Positions 16,165 through 25,685 of a stretch of 43,446 bases of DNA are shown piece after piece. The notes beneath the pieces were generated by a model, which worked only from the letters and a program-made list of their open reading frames with translations, did no database searches and was not told where the DNA came from. Source of the stretch: Methanotrichaceae archaeon (GTDB taxonomy: Archaea > Halobacteriota > Methanosarcinia > Methanotrichales > Methanotrichaceae); assembly GCA_016927425.1 (NCBI GenBank), contig JAFGMR010000081.1, positions 1 through 43,446 of the forward strand, in the 5' to 3' direction. The translations under genes and the position numbers were made by a program. Positions within the stretch are counted from its first letter, which is position 1. Every line of letters starts with the position of its first letter.

Positions 16165-18720
16165 ATGAGCATTAGGCTTCCCGAGCTGCTAGCGCCTGCA
16201 GGATCCTGGGACTCGATGAAAGCGGCCGTGGCCGCCGGAGCCGATGCAGTCTACCTGGGCGGGAGGCGTTTTGGGGCGAGGGCGAGCGCCGAAAACTTCA
16301 CCCTCGCGGAGATGGAGAGAGCGGTCGAGCATGCGCATCTGCGAGGAGTGAAGGTCTACGTCACAGTAAACACCCTCGTCCACGACCGCGAACTTGCCAA
16401 GCTTGCCGAGTACATGGTCGATCTCTATGCAATGGGGGTCGACGCCCTGCTGATCCAGGACCTAGGGGCAATCTCCCTTGCAAAGGAGGTCGTCCCCGGA
16501 ATGGAGCTTCACGGCTCCACTCAGATGACGATTCATAACGTGGAGGGTGCCATCAGGGCAGCGTCGCTCGGCCTTCGACGGGTGGTGCTTGCCCGGGAGC
16601 TTGCGCTCCCTGAGGTCGAGTCGATGGCCTCGGCAGGTATCGGCCTTGAGATCTTCGTCCATGGGGCGCTATGCTACTGCTACTCGGGCCAGTGCCTCCT
16701 CTCACAAGCGATCGGCGGGCGAAGCGGAAACAGGGGCGTATGCGCCCAACCCTGCCGAAAGCCCTACAGGCTGCTCTCTGGGGAGGCGGACGCATACGGC
16801 AGGATGAACTCGGGCAAGGCCGTTTCCCAGACGGGAAGAAGCTACCTGTTATCGCCAAGGGACCTATCCCTCTACCCCCACCTGGAGATGATCGTCCGCT
16901 CCCAGGTCGAAGCTATCAAGATCGAAGGGAGGATGAGGTCTCCCCTCTACGTCGCAACAGTCGTCGACGTGTACCGCCGGGCGCTCGATGCCATCGGAGA
17001 AGGCGAATGGTCCCCATCGCTTAAGGATATGGACGATCTCGCCCTTGCGTTCAACAGGGGCTTTACCGCAGGATACCTGATGGGAGAGCGAGGCGAGCCG
17101 CTGATGGCAACCGAGAGCCCTGAGAACCGGGGACTCCACTTGGGAAGGGTCTCGTCAGTCGACGGCCATGGCGTGGCCTCGATCGAGATCCATGGCACGG
17201 CGATTCCAGAGAAGGGAGACGGCCTTGTCTTCATCCAAGGCGACTGCAAGGTGGGTCTCGTCTTGAGAAGGGATCCCCTTGTTCGGGGAAGGCAGATCTG
17301 GCTCGACGTCCCGCCGTCGGTCGAGCGAGGGGCGATTGTTCGAATGACGCGCCGAGCCAGCCTGGAGCGAAGGATCCAAGAGATTATGCGGCGAGGAAGG
17401 CCACCAATCCCGATACGTATCGAGATGACATGGGACGAAGGCGTGCCGCTTGCAAGGGCGAGGATCGCAGGCCCGAAGGGCGATCTGCTCGTATCACTAG
17501 AGGGGGAACGGATGGAGAAGGCCCGCTCAAGCCCGCTCAGCAATGAACAGATCCGCACCCAGATCGAGCGAAGCGGGGGAACGCCCTTTGCGGTCGATCT
17601 CTCTATGAATTACCCTGGAGGGCTCTTCGCCCCTCCTAGAACCCTGAATCGACTCCGCCGCGATCTGCTGGAGGGGGCAGAGATCGCTCTCATAGAGGCC
17701 TTCAAGCCCTCGAAGGAGAAGGTTGCATCTTCCAGGTCGAGGCTTCCCGAGATCTCGGCCGAACCCCCATTCCATCGTAACGCCGCAAATCACCTAGCCA
17801 AAACATCTATGGCGAGGCTCATCGAGGTCCCGGCCGAGCTACTCTGCCCAGGTCGAAGTTCCAGTCCGACCCTCGCAGCGTACGCCGAAAGCCTTGAGAC
17901 AGTTGAAGGGGCTGTCCGAGGCGGATGCACCCGGATCTACTTCCAGCCGGAGGATCGAATCGCATCCTCCGCCACCTCGCCTGTGCCACCTCTGGAACTG
18001 CTCGAGCGGGCGGTCGATGCCGCAGGCAAGGGAGAGCTCGTCTGGAAGTGGCCACGTATCACCCGCCGCAGGTTCCTAGACATTGCCAAGCCCCTCCTTC
18101 CAAAGGCCTTCGATGCGGGAATCTCCGAGGTCATGGTAGACGGGCTTGGAGCAGCAAGTGCAGTCATCGAGGGGGAGCCTCGAATGAGCCTCTCCGGCTC
18201 GGCCGGCCTGAACATATGGAACTTCCGCTCTGCACTCCTCTTGAAGGAGTTTCGGCGCCTGACCCTCTCTCCCGAGCTCAACGCCCAAGACATCCTGGAG
18301 ACGGCTGCTCGGGTCAAGGCCCGAGGAGGTCCCAAGCTGGAGCTCGTTGTGCAAGGAAGCCAAGAGGTCATGGTCTCCGAGGACTGCCTCCCCTGCAGGG
18401 CTGCTCGAACCCTGAGCGTTCGAGACTCGACCTTGGGTCTATTGGACTCGACCGGAAGGACGTTTCCCCTCAGGTTGGACACCGAGGGGCGAACGCACAT
18501 CTTCAACGCGGTCGAGACTTCTCTCGTGGATGCCGTCCCCGCCCTTCTCGACATGGGAATCGCGTCGATCGTGATCGACGCTCGATGGCGTTCTCCCGCT
18601 TACGCTGAGAGGATGGCTCAGATCTATAGAAAGGCCATGGCCGGCGACGTCATGGTGGCAAAAGGGGAGGTCCGATCCATGGCATGGGGCGGGATCACAA
18701 CAGGAAGCCTCTTCCGTTAA
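16165..18720 (+). CDS. Peptidase U32 family protein (RlhA-like, DUF3656)
   Basis: An 851-residue protein of the U32 family. It opens with PELLAPAGSWDSMKAAVAAG and holds the core block HGALCYCYSGQC (about 166-177) with further cysteines at about 193 and 197 (GVCAQPC), the probable iron-sulfur ligands. The pattern matches bacterial RlhA, which hydroxylates a cytidine of 23S rRNA; other U32 proteins act in tRNA hydroxylation or ubiquinone synthesis. A second half of about 400 residues contains a DUF3656-like region and another cysteine pair, CLPC, near residue 740. The start ATG 16165 is preferred over 16147, because GTTAAAC lies about 30 bases upstream and the sequence then begins as in relatives. 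The target is inferred, not shown. Confidence 0.82.
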   Translation: MSIRLPELLAPAGSWDSMKAAVAAGADAVYLGGRRFGARASAENFTLAEMERAVEHAHLRGVKVYVTVNTLVHDRELAKLAEYMVDLYAMGVDALLIQDLGAISLAKEVVPGMELHGSTQMTIHNVEGAIRAASLGLRRVVLARELALPEVESMASAGIGLEIFVHGALCYCYSGQCLLSQAIGGRSGNRGVCAQPCRKPYRLLSGEADAYGRMNSGKAVSQTGRSYLLSPRDLSLYPHLEMIVRSQVEAIKIEGRMRSPLYVATVVDVYRRALDAIGEGEWSPSLKDMDDLALAFNRGFTAGYLMGERGEPLMATESPENRGLHLGRVSSVDGHGVASIEIHGTAIPEKGDGLVFIQGDCKVGLVLRRDPLVRGRQIWLDVPPSVERGAIVRMTRRASLERRIQEIMRRGRPPIPIRIEMTWDEGVPLARARIAGPKGDLLVSLEGERMEKARSSPLSNEQIRTQIERSGGTPFAVDLSMNYPGGLFAPPRTLNRLRRDLLEGAEIALIEAFKPSKEKVASSRSRLPEISAEPPFHRNAANHLAKTSMARLIEVPAELLCPGRSSSPTLAAYAESLETVEGAVRGGCTRIYFQPEDRIASSATSPVPPLELLERAVDAAGKGELVWKWPRITRRRFLDIAKPLLPKAFDAGISEVMVDGLGAASAVIEGEPRMSLSGSAGLNIWNFRSALLLKEFRRLTLSPELNAQDILETAARVKARGGPKLELVVQGSQEVMVSEDCLPCRAARTLSVRDSTLGLLDSTGRTFPLRLDTEGRTHIFNAVETSLVDAVPALLDMGIASIVIDARWRSPAYAERMAQIYRKAMAGDVMVAKGEVRSMAWGGITTGSLFR

Positions 18721-18810
18721 GGGCTGTCCGACTCTTCTGCCAAAGTGAGTCGACTATTTCGTAAGAGGTGGCCGAAAGCGATTCATATAATCGGTTCAGA
18801 CGAATCGGTC

Positions 18811-19302
18811 ATGGAGGTCCTTATCAAGAGATCGGCCAGAAGGAAGAAGACCATACAGGCGCGGATGGTAGGCGATGTTATGGAGGTTACGGCCCCCGAG
18901 GATATCCCGGAAGGCGAGCTCCAGGAGCACATATCCCGGCTGAAAGCCCGCATGGAGAAAAAGACCACGCGACGCGACGATGCCAAGCTGGAGGAGAGAG
19001 CGTGCCATCTAAATCGCAAGTACTTCCAGGGCAAGCTTGCCTGGAAGGGCATCTCCTACTCGACAAGGCAGATGAAGCGGAACGGATCCTGCAACATCTC
19101 GGAGAGGACGATCTTGATAAGCTACCGGCTGATGGATATGCCCCGCTGGGTTGAGGACTACGTCATAGTCCATGAGCTCGCCCATCTGGTGGAGCCAAAC
19201 CACGGCCGCAGGTTCAAGTCGCTCGAGATGAGGTATCCCCTGGCCGAGAGGGCGCGTGGATACCTCATTGCCATGGACCGGATGGCGAGGAAGGGAAGCT
19301 AG
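18811..19302 (+). CDS. YgjP/DUF45-type zinc metallopeptidase
   Basis: A 163-residue protein with the metal site HELAHLVEPNH: His121, Glu122, His125 and His131 (HExxH plus a later His). The N terminus, LIKRSARRKKTIQAR, is the typical DUF45 opening, so the domain is nearly complete. The start ATG 18811 is chosen because TTCATATAAT (18782-18791) lies about 24 bases upstream, as for a leaderless transcript. A GTG at 18745 would add 22 residues. Relatives (YgjP, WLM-like) are cytoplasmic; proteolytic targets are unknown. The gene ends convergently with hisD, the two stops sharing CTAG at 19299-19302. Confidence 0.82.
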   Translation: MEVLIKRSARRKKTIQARMVGDVMEVTAPEDIPEGELQEHISRLKARMEKKTTRRDDAKLEERACHLNRKYFQGKLAWKGISYSTRQMKRNGSCNISERTILISYRLMDMPRWVEDYVIVHELAHLVEPNHGRRFKSLEMRYPLAERARGYLIAMDRMARKGS

Positions 19303-20588
19303 CCCAGCTTCTCGAGCCTGCGCCTCACCGACTCCGCATGGCCTGGCAATCCCTCTGCCTCGGAGAGGGAGATGATCGTTTCGCTGAGACTATCGAGGCC
19401 CTCCGGGCTCAGGCTCTGGACTGTTATCTTCTTTACGAAGTGGTCCACGTTGAGCCCGGAAAAGACCCTGGCCCAACCAGATGTGGGGAGGACGTGGTTT
19501 GTGCCGCTCGCATAGTCGCCGGCTGCCACAGGCGTATGGGGTCCGATGAATATAGATCCTGCATGGCGGATCCCCTTGAGAAGGTCCATTCCATCCCTGA
19601 CCACGATCTCAAGATGCTCAGGCGCGAAGTCGTTTGCGAAGCTGACCGCGTCTTCGAGCCCTGAAGCGATCAGTATGGCGCTCCTCTGAAGGCCCTGCTC
19701 GACGATCTCCCTTCTCTCTGCAGAGAGCGCTTGCTCATCGATCTCTCCGGCAACTGCTCGCGCAAGCGCCTCATCAATTGTCACGAGCACCGAGATGGAT
19801 GCTGGGTCGTGCTCCAATTGCGCGATCATATCGGCGGCCAGTACATCGGGATGGGCTGTCTCATCGGCTATGATCAGCACTTCGCTTGGACCCGCCGGAA
19901 AGTCGATCTCGACCGTATTTCTGACGAGGAGCTTGGCTGCCGTCACATAGGCGTTTCCAGGCCCCACGATCTTCTCCACAGGGACGATGCTCTCGGTGCC
20001 AAACGCCATCGCAGCGATTGCCTGAACCCCACCCAGTTTGTAGATCTCGTCTGCGCCAGCCATATCGGCAGCGACGAGGGTTAGCGGGGGAATCGTGCCA
20101 TCGGGTGCTGGCGGAGTGCATACAACGACCCTTGGGACGTCCGCCACCTTTGCCGGGATGACCGTCATCAGCGCCGAGCTTGGATATGTAGCCCTTCCTC
20201 CCGGCACGTAGGCCCCAACCGAGTCGATTGGAACGATCTTCTGGCCGACGGTGATACCCGGAGCGATCTCCGTCATCCAGATGTCCTTCTCCCTCTGCTC
20301 ATCGTGAAAGGCCGCGATGTTCTCCGCTGCAAACGCGAGCGAGTCGAGCAGGTCCCCATCCACCAGATCGTAGGCGGCATCGATCTCCGAGTCCTCCACC
20401 CTGAAGTTGGCAAGATTTGCTCCATCGAACCGCTCCGTGTACTGGGCGAGGGCCAAGTCGCCTCGAGAGGCCACGCCCTTGATTATCTCGTCGACCGACT
20501 GCAGCATATCCTGGATTCCAACCTGCCTGTAGAGCAGTCCCTGGATCTCCTCATCGCCCAACTCCTCTATCTTTTTTAATATCATCAT
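19299..20588 (-). CDS. hisD: Histidinol dehydrogenase
   Basis: A 429-residue enzyme catalysing the last two steps of histidine synthesis, the NAD-dependent oxidation of histidinol to histidine. Clear family blocks are SVGAYVPGGRATYPSSALM, EKIVGPGNAYVTAAKLLV, ADMIAQLEHDPAS (catalytic Glu/His region) and GDYASGTNHVLPTSGWAR (zinc and substrate site, about residues 358-375). Length is normal. The start is ATG 20588 (or the next ATG), with GGAGGT upstream. It lies 51 bases after the DNA ligase gene and is probably the last gene of the ACT-hom-lig operon, giving an amino-acid theme to the locus. Confidence 0.97.
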   Translation of the reverse strand: MMILKKIEELGDEEIQGLLYRQVGIQDMLQSVDEIIKGVASRGDLALAQYTERFDGANLANFRVEDSEIDAAYDLVDGDLLDSLAFAAENIAAFHDEQREKDIWMTEIAPGITVGQKIVPIDSVGAYVPGGRATYPSSALMTVIPAKVADVPRVVVCTPPAPDGTIPPLTLVAADMAGADEIYKLGGVQAIAAMAFGTESIVPVEKIVGPGNAYVTAAKLLVRNTVEIDFPAGPSEVLIIADETAHPDVLAADMIAQLEHDPASISVLVTIDEALARAVAGEIDEQALSAERREIVEQGLQRSAILIASGLEDAVSFANDFAPEHLEIVVRDGMDLLKGIRHAGSIFIGPHTPVAAGDYASGTNHVLPTSGWARVFSGLNVDHFVKKITVQSLSPEGLDSLSETIISLSEAEGLPGHAESVRRRLEKLG

Positions 20589-20639
20589 CCTTGCCTACCT
20601 CCAGATCTAAGTCGAGAACCGTGACTTCGGAAAAGGGCT

Positions 20640-22298
20640 TCAGGAGATCTGCCGGCCCCTCTGCATGCCGTATATATGCTCTATCCTGTCCAGGTCGTCC
20701 GCCTCCTCCGGGGACTTATCATCCCTGACCCCAATGAACCGGGGAAAACGAAGCGCATAGCCCGATCTGTAGTTGGGGCTCTTCTGGATCTCCTCGTAGC
20801 CGACCTCGATGACCACCTGGGGCTTGATCTCCACCTCCATCCCCTGGCTCATCACAATAAGATCATTGAAGAGGTCGGAGAGCTCAGAGAGCTTGTCATC
20901 GTTGAGGCCTGTCGCAACCCATCCCACATCCACAAGCTCGCCGGAGGCCGGATCCGGGCAGGCAAGGCGATAGGAGCCAAGCAGCTTCGCCCGCCTTCCC
21001 TCGCCCCATCTCGCGCCTACAACGACCAGGTCCAGGGACTCCGCCACGGGCTTGACCTTGAGCCAGTTCTTCCCCCTCTTTCCGGGGGAATAGACGGATG
21101 CCGGGTTCTTGAGCACTATCCCCTCGTGGCCTGCCTTCAGTGCGGCCTCGTAGATCTGCTCAGCGACCAATGGATCGTCGGTGATCTCCTGCCTTGCCAG
21201 TATATCGGAAGAGGAGACTGCCTCGAGGAAATGCCTGCGCTCGACGAGGGGACGATCGATCAAGCTCTCCCCGTCCAGGTAGATGATGTCGAACAGGTTC
21301 AAACTGAGCGGGATCTTGGCAGCGACGCTTGCCACGTGGTACTTGCGGCGAAACCTCCTCAAGATTGCTTGAAACGGCAGAGGCCGGCCGCCCGCTCCAA
21401 CCGCCACCACTTCGCCGTCGAGTATCGCCTGCAACGCCCCAACCTTCCCCTCAGCCACCGCCGCGATCTCGGGAAGGGAGCTTGTGACGTCCTCCAGCCT
21501 GCGGGAGAATATCCGGATCCTCGATCCGTCCTTGTGTATCTGGACCCTCGCCCCATCGAACTTCCACTCGACGGCCATGGATGCCTCTTGAAGGGCGGCA
21601 GGTATGCTCTCGGCGACCTGGGCCAACATCATCTTTATCGGACGACCTATTGCGATGTTCAGCTTGGAGAGGCCTTCGTGCCTGGCCGATTGGGCAACGA
21701 GGCCGATATCGTTTGTCAGGTTGTAGCCCCTTTCCACGAGGTCCACCGGCTGATGGAATGCCTTTGAGATCGCGTCGCGCACCGACCCCACCCCGACGCC
21801 GATCCTCAGGTCCTCCATGGCCAGGCGGGCGATGTACTGCGCTTCAAGTGGTGTGGCCTCGCTGAAGAGGAACTGGAGGTTCTTGGCCTTGGCGTCCTGG
21901 CTGCCCCTGCCAACCGCCTTGGCAATCGCTTGAAACCTCTCGTAGACCTCGGAGATCGCAAGGGGCTCGCTCTCGGCAAACGAGGCGAGGGTAAGCGGCC
22001 TTCTCTCGGAGATGGCATGTTGAGCGACGAGCCCTACGTCGCCCGTCTTTCTTAAAAGATCGGTGATGGTCGCAGGATTTAGCCCCGCGGCCTTGGCAAT
22101 GGACCCATATAGTATGCTCGGCCCGACGCCTAGCTCCTGCTCGGGGATGAGCGTGCTCATGAGAAAGCTTGCAGCAATCCCAAGCTCCCGGTCGTCCAGA
22201 TCCTCCAGGAAGGAAGAGACCAGATCCACCTTATCGAGGTTCCCGCTCACCTCTTGGACCTTCTGGCAGAGCTCTGCGAACTGAAGGAAGCTCGTCAT
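20640..22298 (-). CDS. lig: ATP-dependent DNA ligase
   Basis: A 552-residue archaeal replicative-type ligase. The adenylation motif is EWKFDGARVQIH with the nucleophile Lys246; FDIIYLDGESLID is motif III, EGIVLKNPASVYSPG is motif IV and NWLKVKP is motif V. Residues 1-200 form the N-terminal DNA-binding domain and the last 150 the OB fold. It seals nicks during replication and repair. Its ATG overlaps the stop of hom in ATGA (22295-22298), so a DNA ligase is translationally coupled to homoserine dehydrogenase. Length is typical. Confidence 0.97.
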   Translation of the reverse strand: MTSFLQFAELCQKVQEVSGNLDKVDLVSSFLEDLDDRELGIAASFLMSTLIPEQELGVGPSILYGSIAKAAGLNPATITDLLRKTGDVGLVAQHAISERRPLTLASFAESEPLAISEVYERFQAIAKAVGRGSQDAKAKNLQFLFSEATPLEAQYIARLAMEDLRIGVGVGSVRDAISKAFHQPVDLVERGYNLTNDIGLVAQSARHEGLSKLNIAIGRPIKMMLAQVAESIPAALQEASMAVEWKFDGARVQIHKDGSRIRIFSRRLEDVTSSLPEIAAVAEGKVGALQAILDGEVVAVGAGGRPLPFQAILRRFRRKYHVASVAAKIPLSLNLFDIIYLDGESLIDRPLVERRHFLEAVSSSDILARQEITDDPLVAEQIYEAALKAGHEGIVLKNPASVYSPGKRGKNWLKVKPVAESLDLVVVGARWGEGRRAKLLGSYRLACPDPASGELVDVGWVATGLNDDKLSELSDLFNDLIVMSQGMEVEIKPQVVIEVGYEEIQKSPNYRSGYALRFPRFIGVRDDKSPEEADDLDRIEHIYGMQRGRQIS

Positions 22299-23305
22299 GA
22301 TCGTTGTGCATCTACATGATTGCCGCGGTATATGCTGACGATATCCGAGAGTATGGCGCTTGCGGTCTCTATACGGCCGGCTCCAAGGCCGGTCACTGTG
22401 ATCGTCCCTGAGAGATCCGTGTAGATCGCAGCGGCGTTTAGCGTAGACCCCACGGCGAGAGGGCTTCCCAAGGGGACTAGCATCGGCTTGACCGTGAGGG
22501 CCGGCACTTCCCCAATCAGCTTCACCGCATAACCTCTCTTGTGGGCGAGAATCAGGGACTCGGGGGTTATGCCCGTGATCCCGGTGACCTCTACATCGCC
22601 GTATTTCACGTCCATATCGAAGATGGAGTTCGCCAATATCGCCACCTTGCCCGCCGTGTCCACACCCTCGACGTCGTAGGAGGGATCGGCCTCAGCGTAT
22701 CCTAGCTCCTGGGCCTCGGTCAGAGCATGGTTGTATGGGTACTTCTCCTCGGCCATCCTGGTTAGAATGTAGTTGCATGTGCCGTTGAAGATCCCCCTGA
22801 TGCCGAGGATGGTGTTCCCAACGAGCGTCCTCTCGATCAGGCTGATGAGGGGCATGGTTCCTCCAACCGTCGCCTCGAACTTGAGGGCGACGTCGTTCTT
22901 CCTCGCGAGATCCTTCAGCCTTCGATAATCCACCACGAGGGGGCCTTTGTTCGATGTGACAACATGCTTTCCCATGGATAGGGCATCGACCATATGGCCC
23001 AGGCCAGGCTGGCCATGTACTATGTTCGTAGGGGTGACCTCGACTACGAGGTCGCAATCGATCGAGCCAAAGACCTCCCGTGCCGCCATATCGGAGTTGG
23101 CGACACCCTCCAGAGTGCGATGGTCCAGGATGTCCTTCGCGACAACGCCATCTGGCGCAAGGTACGTGCCCGTATGATCGGTGACGCTCACGAGCGTCAG
23201 ATCGAGGCCAATCTCCCCCATCAACTGCCGTTTCCTCTCCAGAACCTCCACAACCCCGTGGCCAACTACGCCATAGCCCACCAGGGATATCCTTACCTCA
23301 GTCAT
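22295..23305 (-). CDS. hom: Homoserine dehydrogenase
   Basis: A 336-residue enzyme that reduces aspartate semialdehyde to homoserine on the way to threonine and methionine. VGYGVVGHGVVEVLERK is the NAD(P)-binding loop; FEATVGGTMPLISLIE and GIFNGTCNYILTRM are the homoserine dehydrogenase signature; AEADPSYDVEGVDTAGKVAI holds the substrate-binding acidic residues. There is no C-terminal ACT domain, which fits the separate ACT gene immediately upstream (ATGA overlap, 23302-23305). That neighbour may be its regulatory partner. Confidence 0.97.
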   Translation of the reverse strand: MTEVRISLVGYGVVGHGVVEVLERKRQLMGEIGLDLTLVSVTDHTGTYLAPDGVVAKDILDHRTLEGVANSDMAAREVFGSIDCDLVVEVTPTNIVHGQPGLGHMVDALSMGKHVVTSNKGPLVVDYRRLKDLARKNDVALKFEATVGGTMPLISLIERTLVGNTILGIRGIFNGTCNYILTRMAEEKYPYNHALTEAQELGYAEADPSYDVEGVDTAGKVAILANSIFDMDVKYGDVEVTGITGITPESLILAHKRGYAVKLIGEVPALTVKPMLVPLGSPLAVGSTLNAAAIYTDLSGTITVTGLGAGRIETASAILSDIVSIYRGNHVDAQRS

Positions 23306-23817
23306 GGCTCATCCGCCTCGATAGGCTCTATAACCAGCAGATCCTTCTGGACACACACCTGGCGAAGGATGGACATTGCCTTCTGGATCTCATCCTTTCC
23401 CGTGGCCCGGATCCTGAGATAGGCAGAAGAGGGCTCATCTATCCCCGGCATGGAGAGGGAGAGGTCGACGACCTCGGCAAAGCCAGTGGAGTCAATCTGA
23501 TGGACGGTATCCCCAAGATCTCTGTCCAGCACATGGCCCACCAGCAGTACGGTGATCTCCTCCAGGAAGCGTTCCTCACCTGCGCGCACAACCATGATCC
23601 CATTGGCCTGAAGCTGCCCTTTTACCGTCTCCAACCTGGAACGATCCATCTCCAGGATCACGCGGACCGGTATGGTGCCCCGAGGGGTCTTCTTGTCCCG
23701 ATGGTGTAGAACGCTGATGATGTTGCCCTTCTGCTCCCGGAGCGGCTCGAGGGCCATCAGGAGTTGCCCTGGCTTATCCTCCATCTCCAAGTCCATCGAA
23801 AGTCGCATATCAAGCAT
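23302..23817 (-). CDS. ACT domain protein, probable regulator of homoserine dehydrogenase
   Basis: A 171-residue protein with two ACT-type segments: residues ~7-80 (DLEMEDKPGQLLMALEPLRE, then HHRDKKTPRGTIPVRVILEM) and ~95-165. No catalytic domain is present. It overlaps hom in ATGA, so the likely role is amino-acid-dependent control of homoserine dehydrogenase, probably by threonine or another product (inference). Two starts are close: ATG 23817, where GAGG is only two bases away, and ATG 23808 at better distance. Confidence 0.85.
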   Translation of the reverse strand: MLDMRLSMDLEMEDKPGQLLMALEPLREQKGNIISVLHHRDKKTPRGTIPVRVILEMDRSRLETVKGQLQANGIMVVRAGEERFLEEITVLLVGHVLDRDLGDTVHQIDSTGFAEVVDLSLSMPGIDEPSSAYLRIRATGKDEIQKAMSILRQVCVQKDLLVIEPIEADEP

Positions 23818-23885
23818 TCCTCGTTCTCTGCTGGTCCCAACCCATCCCCTTTAAGGACATAAACCTTGTGCAAGCATTCGACCGA

Positions 23886-23938
23886 GAATTTTATTTGGAT
23901 GTAAGTAGCCATGGCGATCATATTAGGCACTTGGAGGG
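23886..23938 (+). promoter_or_regulatory. Promoter and ribosome site of the small NosD-like gene
   Basis: The AT-rich GAATTTTATTTGG starting at about 23886 is a TATA-like candidate, and GGAGGG at 23933-23938 is a good ribosome site three bases before ATG 23942. The same gap must also hold the promoter of the ACT-hom-lig-hisD operon on the other strand. Confidence 0.4.
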
Positions 23939-23941
23939 AAC

Positions 23942-24637
23942 ATGTCCAACCATGAGATCCGCTGGCCCGCCTTAGGACTTGCGGCTACAATCGTCCTGCT
24001 CGTCGCGTCGGCAGGGTCTACGGTATTCGTATGCAAGGAGGGATGCAGCTTTGCAAGCATCCAGGAAGCCATCGACTCTTCTATTGAAGGAGATACGATA
24101 GAGGTCCTTAACGGCACCTATTCCGAGAACCTCTACCTGAACAAGCGCCTGACCCTAAAGGGGGAGGCGGGAGAGATGCCGATGATATACGGCGGCGGTC
24201 GCGCAAGCGCCATTGTCATCTCCGCCGATGGGGCGGTTCTCGAGGGGTTCAATGTGACGGGCTCTGGCCATTGCGGCTGTGGAGACTCCGGGATAAAGAT
24301 TCAGGCGAACAACTGTACCGTTCGAGGAAATATCATCCGCAACAATCGCTATGGGATATACGCCACCGGCAAGAACAATAGCATCTATGGAAACGACCTG
24401 ATCGGAAACGTGGCAAACGCATACGACACCGGCGAGAACTTCTGGGACCTCGGTCCGGAGGGATCGTCCAGCTCGCCGTGGGATATGTGGTACGGCGGAA
24501 ATTACTTCGGCGACTTCGACCAGGATGAGGAGGGCTGCAGGGACGAAGACGGCGATCGGATTTGCGACCGGCCCCATAACATCTCAGGCGGAGCCAATGC
24601 CGATCACCATCCGCTGGCAGGGCCGATCCTGGCCTGA
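23942..24637 (+). CDS. Small secreted NosD-like beta-helix protein
   Basis: A 231-residue exported protein. A signal peptide or membrane anchor spans about residues 8-28. The body is a right-handed parallel beta-helix of the NosD/PbH1 type: SIQEAIDSSIEGDTIEVLNG, then repeated GxYxxN and NRYGIYATGKNNSIYGNDL. Near the end EEGCRDEDGDRICDRPH resembles a calcium-binding Asp-rich loop (DxDGDxIC). Function in the cell surface is unknown; relatives occur in many copies in Methanothrix-type genomes. Another member of the theme is at 40074. Confidence 0.8.
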   Translation: MSNHEIRWPALGLAATIVLLVASAGSTVFVCKEGCSFASIQEAIDSSIEGDTIEVLNGTYSENLYLNKRLTLKGEAGEMPMIYGGGRASAIVISADGAVLEGFNVTGSGHCGCGDSGIKIQANNCTVRGNIIRNNRYGIYATGKNNSIYGNDLIGNVANAYDTGENFWDLGPEGSSSSPWDMWYGGNYFGDFDQDEEGCRDEDGDRICDRPHNISGGANADHHPLAGPILA

Positions 24638-24764
24638 AGTCCCGGGAGAATAGAAAGCCGACTTCTCTATCATCGAGAGCGATCGCCGCGGGCCGGGGAT
24701 GGCCATCGGCTTGGGAGATCGGCTTGGCCGACTCCTGAGCTGCCACCCTCGATAATAGGGGCAA

Positions 24765-25679
24765 TCAAAGGGGCCCCGTCACCGCCCGGAAGAGGATGTC
24801 CAGTATAAGGACTGCGAAGAGCACCGCCCTGTAGTTGGCCGACTGATAGAAGAGCAGGTCGCCGCGAGGAGCGGTAGGCTCTCTCGCGAACTGCCATGCC
24901 TGATAGACGAGCCATGACCCGGCAAGGGCTGCCCCTGCCATGTAGAGCCAGCCAAGGCCAGCCGTCGTCCCGAGGAGGAGCGAGAGGGCCAGGCCTGCCA
25001 ACCATATGGCGAGGACTAGCTTCGATGTTACGGGGATGCCGTAGGTTGCGGGAAGCGTGGGAATCCCCTTTGCTCGGTCCCCGGCAACGTCGCGAGATGC
25101 GTCGCAGTTGGTAAACGCCCAGTCGGTGATGCAGATCATGGCGCTTAACACCAGGGCGGCTGGATGGAGGCCGATTCCGGCCTTGAGGATGCCTGCAGGA
25201 GAGATCGCAAGCCAGACCCCGAGGGGGACGAGGCCGAACGAGAGGCCCACGAGGATCCAGCTGAAGGGCGTATGTCTCTTTGCCCAGCGGGAGTAGATGG
25301 TGATCAGGATGGTTGCTGCGATTAAAACGACGAAGCTCTCGGGATTGAGGTAGAGGGCGCAAGTACAGGCCACGAGGAAGAGAAATAGGGAGTAAAGGCC
25401 TGCCTCTTTTGCGGTTACGCGAGATGATGGTAGCGGCCGGCCCGGCATCCCCACCCGGTCGACGTCGACGTCGCAGTAGTCGTTGTAGACGTAGGAGCTA
25501 GTTATCGCCGCATAGGCCCCAACCGTGGCTATAAGGAAGGAGAGGGCCTCCGGCAGGCCGCCTGTGACGGCATATGCCGAGAGGAGGGCTGCGGCTGCGG
25601 GAAGAGCCAGGTCCATTGGGGCAAGTGGTGGGCGAAGGAGCTCCAGATACGGCCTGCATCTCATAACCGCACATGGCAT
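24765..25679 (-). CDS. UbiA family prenyltransferase
   Basis: A 304-residue membrane enzyme with about eight hydrophobic helices. NDYCDVDVD (residues 66-74) is the first Asp-rich motif, fitting NDxxDxxxD; DASRDVAGDRAKGIPTLP near 190-210 is the second. Such enzymes transfer a prenyl chain to an aromatic or glycerol acceptor. Archaeal possibilities are digeranylgeranylglyceryl-phosphate synthase (membrane lipid) or a quinone-type prenylation; the residues do not decide. It ends the short operon after glucose-6-phosphate isomerase (gap six bases). The start may be ATG 25679 or the in-frame ATG at 25664. Confidence 0.85.
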   Translation of the reverse strand: MPCAVMRCRPYLELLRPPLAPMDLALPAAAALLSAYAVTGGLPEALSFLIATVGAYAAITSSYVYNDYCDVDVDRVGMPGRPLPSSRVTAKEAGLYSLFLFLVACTCALYLNPESFVVLIAATILITIYSRWAKRHTPFSWILVGLSFGLVPLGVWLAISPAGILKAGIGLHPAALVLSAMICITDWAFTNCDASRDVAGDRAKGIPTLPATYGIPVTSKLVLAIWLAGLALSLLLGTTAGLGWLYMAGAALAGSWLVYQAWQFAREPTAPRGDLLFYQSANYRAVLFAVLILDILFRAVTGPL

Positions 25680-25685
25680 GGGGAA

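Noticed and set aside
14871-16236. GCGGCCGTGGCCGCCG found near 14873 and again at 16220
   Set aside because: The string is mostly a self-complementary core, and the second copy codes for a conserved part of the U32 protein, so chance is the simpler explanation.
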